Source: Chitinophagales bacterium (lineage in GTDB: Bacteria > Bacteroidota > Bacteroidia > Chitinophagales > UBA10324). Taken from it: a stretch of DNA of 64,000 nucleotides. The notes below the pieces were generated by a model that saw only the letters and a list, made by a program, of their open reading frames with translations, was not told where the DNA came from and searched no databases. This document shows, piece by piece, positions 54,802 through 62,983 of the stretch; positions within the stretch are counted from its first letter, which is position 1, and each line of letters starts with the position of its first letter. The DNA lies in contig JAIBAY010000004.1 in assembly GCA_019694975.1 (NCBI GenBank), positions 1 through 64,000 on the forward strand. The letters run 5' to 3'. Both the position numbers and the translations under genes were made by a program.

Positions 54802-56052
54802 CTATTTCTTGCCTTCCGTGTCAAACTCAGAACGCAGGATTCGTAATAGTTCATTGATCGTTTCTTCTTCCAGATCGCTGCGGCGTACCAGTTCATCGCG
54901 GCTCAGTTCGAGTACGCTCTTGGCAGTGTCGCAACCGATGCCCTTCAGCGTATCAATGATCCAGCCATCGATTTCATCTGAGAATTCATCGAGATCAATA
55001 TCATACTCTTCATCCTGCACATCACGGAACACGTCGATGTTGTAGCCGGTGATCCTGCTCGCGAGTTTGATATTCAGGCCGCCTTTGCCGATAGCCAGTG
55101 AAACCTGGTCGGGCTTCAGATACACATAGGCGCGTTTATTTTCTTCATCGATTTCCATGGAGGAAATTTTCGATGGTGTCAGCGCGCGCGTAATGAAAAG
55201 CTGTGTATTGTTGGTATAGTTGATGATGTCGATATTCTCATTATGCAGTTCGCGCACGATGCCATGAATGCGGGAACCCTTCATACCTACGCAGGCACCT
55301 ACCGGATCAATACGGTCATCGTATGATTCAACAGCCACCTTTGCGCGTTCGCCCGGCTCACGCGCGATGCGTTTGATCATGATCAGTCCGTCAAATATTT
55401 CCGGCACTTCCTGTTCCAGCAGTTTTGCGAGGAAGGCATTGTCGCTGCGTGACAGCATAACCAATGGCGTGTTGTTCTTCATATCAACCCCTTTCACCAC
55501 AGCCCGCACGTTATCTCCTTTTTTGAAGAAGTCGGAGGGTATCTGTTCGTTTTTCGGAAGCACCAGCTCATTGCCTTCATCATCGAGCAGCAGTGTTTCT
55601 TTTTTCCATACCTGGTATACCTCACCGGTGATGATTTCGCCCACACGATCCTGGTATTTTTTATAGAGCTCTTCCTTTTCCAGTTCAGACACCCTTGATG
55701 CCAGTGTTTGTTTGGCAGTAAGAATGGCGCGGCGGCCAAATGATTCCAGGGTGATTTCTTCAATGGCTTCTTCACCAACGGAATAGTCGGGCTCGAGGCG
55801 TATGGCTTCGCTCAGTTCAATTTGCATGTTAGGATCTTCCACGGTGCCGTCTTCCACAATAGTGCGGCGGCGCCAGATTTCAAGATCTCCTTTTTCGGTG
55901 TTTACAATTACATCGAAGTTATCGTCGGAACCATATTTTTTCCGGAGCAGGGTACGAAACACATCTTCCAGCACCTTCATCATGGTGGGCCGGTCGATGT
56001 TTTTAAAATCCTTGAATTCTGAGAATGATTCAACTAGTCCTTGGCTGTTCAT
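54802..56052 (-). CDS. nusA: Transcription termination/antitermination factor NusA
   Basis: A 416-residue protein with an N-terminal RNA polymerase-binding domain, an S1 domain (about residues 130-200, ITGEVYQVWKKE), and two KH domains (DPVGACVGMKGSRI and VSLAIGKGGLNIKLAS). A short acidic end follows, without the AR repeats of E. coli NusA. It modulates pausing and termination. It lies 17 bp after rimP. The leader terminator upstream of rimP could be a target of its own activity; this is inference. Confidence 0.96.
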   Translation of the reverse strand: MNSQGLVESFSEFKDFKNIDRPTMMKVLEDVFRTLLRKKYGSDDNFDVIVNTEKGDLEIWRRRTIVEDGTVEDPNMQIELSEAIRLEPDYSVGEEAIEEITLESFGRRAILTAKQTLASRVSELEKEELYKKYQDRVGEIITGEVYQVWKKETLLLDDEGNELVLPKNEQIPSDFFKKGDNVRAVVKGVDMKNNTPLVMLSRSDNAFLAKLLEQEVPEIFDGLIMIKRIAREPGERAKVAVESYDDRIDPVGACVGMKGSRIHGIVRELHNENIDIINYTNNTQLFITRALTPSKISSMEIDEENKRAYVYLKPDQVSLAIGKGGLNIKLASRITGYNIDVFRDVQDEEYDIDLDEFSDEIDGWIIDTLKGIGCDTAKSVLELSRDELVRRSDLEEETINELLRILRSEFDTEGKK

Positions 56053-56069
56053 GGCAAGCGGTTTAAAAT

Positions 56070-56528
56070 TTAAAATTTGATGATTACGTTGGTTGATTTG
56101 ATTTGTAAAAAGGGAATCTCCGTCTGCAAAAGCGTCTTGTCTTTCAGTTTGCCGCTGATTTCTTCCACGATGATTTTGTCTTCATCAGCATACAGCAGGG
56201 TACCTGTTTTCTTGCTACCTGAAAGTAACAGCACGTCAACTTCCCGTCCCACACACTTCTTGTATTGCCGCAGTACCTTCAGCGGTTCGCCCATGCCGGG
56301 CGATGATACCTCCAGTGTATGTTGTGCTGAAAAAGGAAAGTCTTTGTCGAGCTCCTTTTGCAACCCGCGGCTGATCCAGGCACAATCTTCAATGGTGATA
56401 TGCGGGTCGCGGTCAACAAATACCTGCACGAGCTGCCCTTTTCGTACTTTCAGTTCTACGAGGTAGCTGTCCTTTTCAGGCAGCAGTGTTGCCAGCAATT
56501 CCCTGATCCGTTCTTCCAGGTCAATCAT
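56070..56528 (-). CDS. rimP: Ribosome maturation factor RimP
   Basis: A 152-residue protein with the two-domain RimP fold. The N-terminal part has LVELKVRKGQLVQVFVDRD and ITIEDCAWISRGLQKELD, followed by the diagnostic LEVSSPGMGEPL. The C-terminal SH3-like domain begins at GREVDVLLLSGSKKTGTL. It is needed for maturation of the 30S subunit. It is the first gene of the conserved rimP-nusA-infB operon. Confidence 0.94.
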   Translation of the reverse strand: MIDLEERIRELLATLLPEKDSYLVELKVRKGQLVQVFVDRDPHITIEDCAWISRGLQKELDKDFPFSAQHTLEVSSPGMGEPLKVLRQYKKCVGREVDVLLLSGSKKTGTLLYADEDKIIVEEISGKLKDKTLLQTEIPFLQIKSTNVIIKF

Positions 56529-56541
56529 GGTTCATGTATCG

Positions 56542-56570
56542 AAAATAAAAGAGGGGACGTTGGTCCCCTC
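56542..56570 (-). terminator. Intrinsic-terminator-like hairpin in the rimP leader
   Basis: A perfect 8 bp GC-rich stem (GAGGGGAC / GTCCCCTC, 56551-56570) with a 4-base loop is followed on the minus strand by TTTTATTT. It ends about 14 bp before the rimP ATG and lies downstream of a -7 element. No minus-strand gene upstream needs a terminator, so it may act as an attenuator of the rimP-nusA-infB operon. Confidence 0.65.
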
Positions 56571-56585
56571 TAATCAAACAGGCTG

Positions 56586-56593
56586 CAAATATA
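56586..56593 (-). promoter_or_regulatory. -7 promoter element of rimP-nusA-infB
   Basis: A perfect TATATTTG on the minus strand. Transcription from about 56580 would give a leader of ~52 bases that contains the terminator-like hairpin. The remaining gap up to 56898 shows no tRNA or other gene. Confidence 0.5.
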
Positions 56594-56898
56594 AGCTATA
56601 ATTCGTCATCTGGAAATATGGAAGAAAGATTCAATTGCCGGCTGAGGTAAGGAGCTTCTGTCTTAAAGGCACCGATGCCACATGGTAAGCGTATCACGGA
56701 TCAATTCCCGCCTTTCAAAACGGAATAATCCTAAGGCTATAAAATATCAGACGCTTCGCTGTCAATTTCATGCCTGATGAAGGCAATATGAAATTTTCAT
56801 TTTTAATATAAAAAAGCAGTTATTTTTAACACAGGCAACTGCTGATTGCTTACCGCCTGCCTGCATGACTTCCGGAACAATACCACACCTGCCAGCTT

Positions 56899-59250
56899 GT
56901 GATACATCATCGTCATTTTTCAAATTCGGTTATCAGTTGCCTGCTATGCATTTGCGTTGCATCAGCTTTTAGCCAGACAGCACCGGTTAAAGAATGGGAT
57001 AAAAGCTATGGCAATATCAGGAGCGATGACATGTATATGCTCATCCTGACCAACGACGGCGGCTACCTGCTGGGTGGTGACTCTGATTCGCCGCTTGGCG
57101 GAGATAAATCACAGGGTTCCCAGGGATTGAATGATTATTGGATCGTGAAGACGGATGCGTTGGGCAATAAGCAATGGGACCGGCGATTTGGGGGTAACTC
57201 TAATGAAGAGCTATACAGCATATTACAAACGCCGGACAATGGCTTCCTGCTGGGAGGATGGACACAATCAAATGTCAACGGCGATCAGACGCAGGCCAGC
57301 CGCGGCGGACGTGATTACTGGATTGTAAGAACAGATGCGAATGGAATTAAATTATGGGACAAGCGATTCGGCGGACCTGATGATGATGAGATGCGGGCCA
57401 TGATACAAACGGCTGACGGCGGATTCCTGCTTGCAGGTGAATCACGGTCATCCATAGGGAGTGAAAAATCTCAGAACAATCATGGTGTATACGATGTCTG
57501 GGTGGTGAAGACCGATGCCCTTGGCAATAAACAGTGGGATGCATCTTATGGCGGCACTGATGATGACCGGTTGAATGCAGTGCAGCAAACGGCTGACGGC
57601 GGATATATTTTAGGCGCCTGGACCATTTCACCACCCGGATTTGATGTAACGGAAACGGGAAAAGGTTCAACCGATATGTGGCTGGTGAAAGCAGATGCAA
57701 ACGGCATGAAGTTGTGGGATCATCGCTTTGGTGGCGATGACAATGAGTACATGTATGCGCTTGACCAGACAAATGATGGTGGCTTTATGCTGGCTGGTTA
57801 TACCAGGTCGGAATTAAACGGAGATGTCACTGTGGCCGGAAAAGGAGCGTATGATTTCTGGCTGGTGAAGACCGATGGCAATGGCGTTAAACTTTGGGAC
57901 AACCGGTTAGGTGGTCCATCTGATGATAAGGGGAAATCCATCTATGAGCTGGAAGATGGAGGTTTTATTGTTGGCGGCTGGTCGGAATCAGATGCCGGTG
58001 GTGATAAATCTCAGGATACGCAAGGATTGACAGATTACTGGCTGGTGAGGACAGACGCTGCAGGCAATAAAATCTGGGACCTCGATGTCGGCGCTAATAA
58101 TGACGAGCGCCTGCATGATGTGCCACGCACGGCAGACGGTGGATTCATCATTGGCGGTCATTCAAGTTCCGGTATGAATGGCGATAAGTCACAGCCAAAC
58201 AAAGGGCTTAGCGATTACTGGGTTGTTAAGCTGGCAGCCGAAGTACCAACAGCCGTATTTTATGCTGATAATGACGGCGATGGTTTTGGAGATTTAATGA
58301 CGGATACGTTAGCTATGTTCGCCCCCGATGGTTATGTAGCAGACCATTCCGATTGTAATGATCAGAATGCGAATGTCAATCCCCTGGCTGCCGATGTATG
58401 CAACCTCCTCGACGATAATTGTAATGGCCAGGCAGATGAGAACAGTTTTGTGGCTGCACTTTCACCTGCCGGTACGGTGGAGGTATGTAAAGGTACCGAT
58501 GTTACCTTATTTGCCGATACCACGGCAGGGCTTTTATACCAATGGGTAAGAGACGGAGTATTAATCCTCAATGCCACCGGTAATTCCTATACCACCAGTC
58601 AGCAGGGTAGTTACCAGGTGAAAGAAATCAATGGTTTTAATTGTTATTCCATCGCACCACCAACTACTATCAATACACTCAGCAAGCCTGATGCAATCAT
58701 CACTCCTGCCGGCAGCCTGGATATCTGTACATCCGGCTCGGTTTTATTGCAGGCCAATGCAGGAGCGAACCTGAGTTATCAATGGAAGAAAGACGGAAGC
58801 AAAGTGAATGGTGCCACCGCTCAGAATTATTCGGCAACCATGGCAGGCGTATATAAGGTGGTAGTAACCAAGAAGAATGGATGTAAAAAAACTTCACCTG
58901 CAGCAACGGTCATTAAAACATGCCGGTTCATTACTCCCGGCCAGGTGAAACCTGATGAGATGCTTACCGTTTACCCTAATCCTTCAGATGGAGACTTCAT
59001 GATATCCGTCCCGTTCAGTCAGTGCAACATCCCGGCAACAATCGGCGGGATGGTTGCATCCATCCGGTTGATGAATAGCCTGGGTCAAACCGTGTATGAG
59101 GAAATCATTGCTCCGGTAAATGAGGTGCTGACAACTTCAATTCCGGCCGAAGCACTGCCCAACGGAAGTTATGTGCTGCAGGTATTGATTAACGGCAAGA
59201 ACAACACTGAACAACTACAGTGGATACGGCAGGTGGTAATTCAACGGTGA
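56899..59250 (+). CDS. Secreted GGDKSQ-repeat protein with MopE, Ig-like and T9SS domains
   Basis: A 783-residue protein from a GTG start, with a signal peptide (residues about 1-25, ending SAFSQ). Seven or more ~62-residue repeats follow, each with KxWDxRFGG, DDExxxMxQTxDGGFxLxG, NGDxSQxxxGxxDYWxVKTDxxGNK; this probably forms a beta-propeller. One MopE block (DCNDQNANVNPLAADVCNLLDDNCNGQADE), two Ig-like stalk modules and a C-terminal sorting domain (TVYPNPSDGDFMI) complete it. It likely binds a surface ligand; nothing shows a catalytic site. Confidence 0.85.
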   Translation: MIHHRHFSNSVISCLLCICVASAFSQTAPVKEWDKSYGNIRSDDMYMLILTNDGGYLLGGDSDSPLGGDKSQGSQGLNDYWIVKTDALGNKQWDRRFGGNSNEELYSILQTPDNGFLLGGWTQSNVNGDQTQASRGGRDYWIVRTDANGIKLWDKRFGGPDDDEMRAMIQTADGGFLLAGESRSSIGSEKSQNNHGVYDVWVVKTDALGNKQWDASYGGTDDDRLNAVQQTADGGYILGAWTISPPGFDVTETGKGSTDMWLVKADANGMKLWDHRFGGDDNEYMYALDQTNDGGFMLAGYTRSELNGDVTVAGKGAYDFWLVKTDGNGVKLWDNRLGGPSDDKGKSIYELEDGGFIVGGWSESDAGGDKSQDTQGLTDYWLVRTDAAGNKIWDLDVGANNDERLHDVPRTADGGFIIGGHSSSGMNGDKSQPNKGLSDYWVVKLAAEVPTAVFYADNDGDGFGDLMTDTLAMFAPDGYVADHSDCNDQNANVNPLAADVCNLLDDNCNGQADENSFVAALSPAGTVEVCKGTDVTLFADTTAGLLYQWVRDGVLILNATGNSYTTSQQGSYQVKEINGFNCYSIAPPTTINTLSKPDAIITPAGSLDICTSGSVLLQANAGANLSYQWKKDGSKVNGATAQNYSATMAGVYKVVVTKKNGCKKTSPAATVIKTCRFITPGQVKPDEMLTVYPNPSDGDFMISVPFSQCNIPATIGGMVASIRLMNSLGQTVYEEIIAPVNEVLTTSIPAEALPNGSYVLQVLINGKNNTEQLQWIRQVVIQR

Positions 59251-59435
59251 CCACTGCAGGCATACATTGATTTCATGCATTAACATGGCATGATGATGCG
59301 GAGAGGTAACTGCAGCCGGCAATTGAAAGGATGCAAGTGTTCAACAATGGCATCCAAGCGCTTTAACTGACAACCCTGATTCCTGATATGATTGACTTCA
59401 ATGATGGTACACCGCATAATGCTATTAATAGAAAA

Positions 59436-62246
59436 ATGCCGGCAGCCAATAAGAGAAAATGCCGTAGCCTGATCAAAAATATTACAATGCTTGCCTGTGC
59501 CGCTTTCTTGATTGCATGCAACTGTCGCATGGCATCAGCACAGCAGCCCAATATCCTGGTCATAGTGCTTGACGATGCACGGTATGGCATGTTTCAGCCG
59601 AATGGCGGTCCTGCATTTTTTAATACACCTTCCATCAACAGGATTGCTGAAGAAGGAGTGAACTTCCGGTTCATGGGCGCAACAAGCTCCGTGTGTGTGC
59701 CCAGCAGGGCGTCAATGTATACCGGTTTGTATGCGCATCATCATGGTGCGTTCGACAATGGCACTTCGCCCAAACCCGGACTAACTTATGTGTCTTCGAT
59801 TCTTCGTGACGCAGGCTACTATACGGGCTTTATCGGAAAATGGCTGCTCGGAAAAAAACTGCCGGACACACCACAGGGCTTTGATTACTGGGCGATAACA
59901 GATGATGATGAACATCTTGATCCACCCATCCATTTTAATGACAGCAGTACGATCAACTACACAGGGCACGATGCCGTGATTTATACCAACCTCGCCATTG
60001 ATTTTCTTGATAACAAGGTGCCGCAGGGAGAGCCATGGCTGCTGTGCCTCTTTCACCGTGTTCCTCACCTTCCCTATGAACCTATCAGCACAGAAGACAG
60101 CCTGTACCAGTTCGCAGCGGTTGATGTGCCGGAAAACTTTCAGCCATATCATGGCGATTTTCCATCTTACCTGTATCCAGGCCATCAGTTTGAAGGCGAT
60201 TCCGCCACACTCGTGCAGTCGATACGCGATTATTATGAAACCTGTCATGCCGCAGAGTATAGCGTAAACAGGCTGCTCGCACATCTCGATTCAATCCATG
60301 TGCTCGACAGTACGCTGATTATTTTCTCCAGTGATAATGGATACATGATGGGCGAACATGATCTTGAGAAAAAAACACTCTCTTATGATGAATCATTGCG
60401 GCTGCCGCTGTTTATCCGTTACCCGGCATGGTTTGCTGCCGGCAGCGTGGTAACCGATGAGTTTGCGGCGAACATTGATTTTGCGCCAACCATGCTGGAA
60501 GCCGCAGGTATTCCCGATACATTTAATATGGATGGCGTATCGCTGCACCAGCTGGCGGAGGGCCAGGTGCACCGCAAGGATTTTTTTCTCGAGAATTATA
60601 CTGATAATGGTAACAACTGGGAAGCCATACGATCGATGGATTATTTATACATCTACAGTTATTGCAGCTCGCTCACCGAGGAATTTTTTGACCTTACTGC
60701 TGATCCGGAAGAAAACCACAACCTGATCATGAATCCGTCTTATGCAAACCTCATTCAGCAATACAGGATGAAACGCGACAGTATCCGGCTTGCTACAAAT
60801 GATACTATCTATCCGTCATTGCAAAACTGCAGCCTTGAATCTGAATTTTACCTGGATGCTGACAGTGACGGATTTGGTAATCCGCAAACGTTTATCAGAT
60901 CGGCCGTAGCAACGAACGGTTACGTGGCCAACAACATCGATTGCAATGATGATCCGTTATCCGAAGGTGCATTGTTTCACCCCGGAGCAGCGGAACGCGC
61001 AAATGGTTTGGATGATGACTGTGACGGACTGACGGATGAGACTTCGGTATTTTATGTTGATGCCGACCTGGATGGATTTGGGACTACCATGGCAACAGTG
61101 GTCGCCATCGAAGCGCCTTATGGGTTTTCGGCCGACAGCACGGATTGTAATGATGATCCGTATGCCGGAGGTGCCGGCGTTTTTCCCGGGGCACCGGAGA
61201 TGCCCAATTTTGCTGATGACAATTGTAACGGTTTGATCGATGAAGTATTTGTTTACCAGGATGCCGACCATGATGGCTATGGAAATCCGTTTGCGGTAGC
61301 AAATGCGCAAGATTCGCTGATGGGTTATGTTGCAGATAACACTGACTGCAATGATAGTTTCCAGGCCGGAGGAGCAACGATTCATCCCGGCGCTACAGAT
61401 CTGTGCAATGGCATTGACGATGACTGCAACGGCCTTGTGGATGATTATAAAATTGTGGCCACCATCAGCCCGGCAGGAGCCGTTTCCGTTTGCAACAGCA
61501 CGGAAGTTGTGTTTGTTGCCAATACCGGAACCGGCATCAGTTATCAATGGCTGAAAAATGGCGCAGCCATCAACGGTGCCACCGGAAGCAGTTATGCAAC
61601 CACCAAACATGGCGACTACCAGGTTACGGAAAGCAACAGCTTCAGTTGCCTTTCCACTTCGCCGAAAACCACCATGAGTACGATGAACAAACCGGCTGCC
61701 ACCATCACGCCCCTGAGCAGCCTCGATATCTGCGGTACCGGTTCAGTGAAGCTGCAGGCAAACAGCGGATCTGATCTCAGCTATCAGTGGAAGAAAGGCA
61801 GCACACTGATAACTGGTGCGACCAAAAAAACATATACAGCCACGGCCACCGGCACTTACAAAGTTATTGTCACTAAAAGCAACGGTTGCGAAAAAATTTC
61901 CGATGGTGTTAAGGTGACCAATTCCTGTAAAGAAATCCTGGAAGGTGCTACCTCACGGGATGAAACATTTCTGCTGTATCCCAATCCGGCAGGGCAGCTG
62001 GTTACGGTTTATTTTTCACTGGATGATGCAATGCTGAACTTCGATGCAATCATCAGCGTGAAAGACATGACCGGGCGGGAAATATTCCGTAAAGAAGAAA
62101 GGTTGATTAATGGCGTGTTACTCACAGAGCTGGAACCATGGAATAATGCAGCAAATGGCATGTACCTCGTTACGGTATCCATACAGGATAATGCATTTAA
62201 TGGCAAAAGCAGGGAGTGGATGAAACCGGTCGTTTACCAACATTAA
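59436..62246 (+). CDS. Secreted sulfatase with MopE repeats, Ig-like stalk and T9SS tail
   Basis: About 936 residues. A signal peptide is followed by a type I sulfatase domain (about residues 40-440): VLDDARYG (metal), CVPSRASM (Cys of CxPxR, to become formylglycine), IGKWLLGK, SSDNGYMMGEHD. Three MopE blocks (DCNDDP...PGA...LDDDCDGLTDE) follow, then two Ig-like modules and a sorting domain beginning LLYPNPAGQ. It should cleave sulfate esters from extracellular polysaccharide or glycosaminoglycan at the cell surface. An FGE or anSME maturase is required but is not in the window. The frame is open from an ATG at 59388; I prefer 59436, which gives a compact signal peptide. Confidence 0.9.
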   Translation: MPAANKRKCRSLIKNITMLACAAFLIACNCRMASAQQPNILVIVLDDARYGMFQPNGGPAFFNTPSINRIAEEGVNFRFMGATSSVCVPSRASMYTGLYAHHHGAFDNGTSPKPGLTYVSSILRDAGYYTGFIGKWLLGKKLPDTPQGFDYWAITDDDEHLDPPIHFNDSSTINYTGHDAVIYTNLAIDFLDNKVPQGEPWLLCLFHRVPHLPYEPISTEDSLYQFAAVDVPENFQPYHGDFPSYLYPGHQFEGDSATLVQSIRDYYETCHAAEYSVNRLLAHLDSIHVLDSTLIIFSSDNGYMMGEHDLEKKTLSYDESLRLPLFIRYPAWFAAGSVVTDEFAANIDFAPTMLEAAGIPDTFNMDGVSLHQLAEGQVHRKDFFLENYTDNGNNWEAIRSMDYLYIYSYCSSLTEEFFDLTADPEENHNLIMNPSYANLIQQYRMKRDSIRLATNDTIYPSLQNCSLESEFYLDADSDGFGNPQTFIRSAVATNGYVANNIDCNDDPLSEGALFHPGAAERANGLDDDCDGLTDETSVFYVDADLDGFGTTMATVVAIEAPYGFSADSTDCNDDPYAGGAGVFPGAPEMPNFADDNCNGLIDEVFVYQDADHDGYGNPFAVANAQDSLMGYVADNTDCNDSFQAGGATIHPGATDLCNGIDDDCNGLVDDYKIVATISPAGAVSVCNSTEVVFVANTGTGISYQWLKNGAAINGATGSSYATTKHGDYQVTESNSFSCLSTSPKTTMSTMNKPAATITPLSSLDICGTGSVKLQANSGSDLSYQWKKGSTLITGATKKTYTATATGTYKVIVTKSNGCEKISDGVKVTNSCKEILEGATSRDETFLLYPNPAGQLVTVYFSLDDAMLNFDAIISVKDMTGREIFRKEERLINGVLLTELEPWNNAANGMYLVTVSIQDNAFNGKSREWMKPVVYQH

Positions 62247-62254
62247 TATACATC

Positions 62255-62281
62255 CAGCCATTACTGTTGCAACGATGGCTG
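62255..62281. terminator. Weak bidirectional terminator candidate between convergent genes
   Basis: A 7 bp stem (CAGCCAT / ATGGCTG) with a 13-base loop lies between the sulfatase stop and the response regulator stop. On the plus strand AGTTTTG follows. Stem and T tract are both modest. Confidence 0.35.
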
Positions 62282-62293
62282 AGTTTTGCCATC

Positions 62294-62983
62294 TCATTTT
62301 TCCACCATAAACTGATACCCTTTTCCTTTCAGGGTGATTATTTCAACGCCGCTGTCTTCTTGAAAATAACCGCGCAACTTGCGGATATAAACATCAAGGT
62401 TCCGGGAATGAAAAAAAGAATCGTCGCCCCAGACGCGCATCAGCAGCATTTTGCGTTCCAGCGGCCTGTTGACATGTGCGGCGAGGAGTTGTAAAATTTC
62501 AGCTTCCCTGCTAGAAAGTTTAATGACGTAACCGTCACGGTGCAACTCCAGTTTTTTCGGATAAAAAGTAAAGGCACTTAATGGAATCTCTTCATTGCCA
62601 TCAGGAACAACTTGCCTGTTGACCAGCTGCAGCTGATTATTTATGCGCGCGATAAGTTCACCCATACTGAATGGCTTACGCATATAGTCGGTTCCACCCG
62701 ATTCAAATCCCTTTACCACATCATTGGTTTGTGTTTTTGCGGTGAGAAAAATGATGGGCAGCTGAGAAAATCTTTCACGTATTTTTTTGCCAAGTTCATA
62801 TCCGTCTATGTGTGGTAACATCACATCCAGCACACAAATGTCAGGTGAAAAAGAAATGCAGCTTTCAATCACTTTGGCGCCGTCTTTTATAAGCAGTACA
62901 TCAAAACCCTGTTGCAGCAGTGTTTCAGAAACAATGCGTCCAAGATTCACTTCATCTTCCACATAGAGCAGCTTGGTCTTCAT
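62294..62983 (-). CDS. OmpR-family response regulator
   Basis: About 229 residues. The receiver domain has EDEVNLG, phospho-acceptor Asp in VLDVMLPHIDGYE and Lys in MRKPFSMGEL. A winged-helix DNA-binding domain follows (LSSREAEILQLLAAHVNRPLERKMLL, SRNLDVYIRKLRGYF, GKGYQFMV). The ATG at 62983 overlaps the kinase stop by 4 bp (ATGA); earlier in-frame codons are not preceded by a better start. It forms a two-component pair with the kinase upstream. Confidence 0.93.
   Translation of the reverse strand: MKTKLLYVEDEVNLGRIVSETLLQQGFDVLLIKDGAKVIESCISFSPDICVLDVMLPHIDGYELGKKIRERFSQLPIIFLTAKTQTNDVVKGFESGGTDYMRKPFSMGELIARINNQLQLVNRQVVPDGNEEIPLSAFTFYPKKLELHRDGYVIKLSSREAEILQLLAAHVNRPLERKMLLMRVWGDDSFFHSRNLDVYIRKLRGYFQEDSGVEIITLKGKGYQFMVEK

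Noticed and set aside
53125..55045. Long plus-strand frames opposite infB and nusA
   Set aside because: These are shadows of the Lys/Glu/Ala-rich IF-2 linker and of nusA; the translations are Ser/Phe-rich low complexity without start signals.
56571..56898. Possible tRNA upstream of rimP, as in the E. coli metY-rimP operon
   Set aside because: No cloverleaf-like pairing, T-loop or CCA end could be found in the gap.
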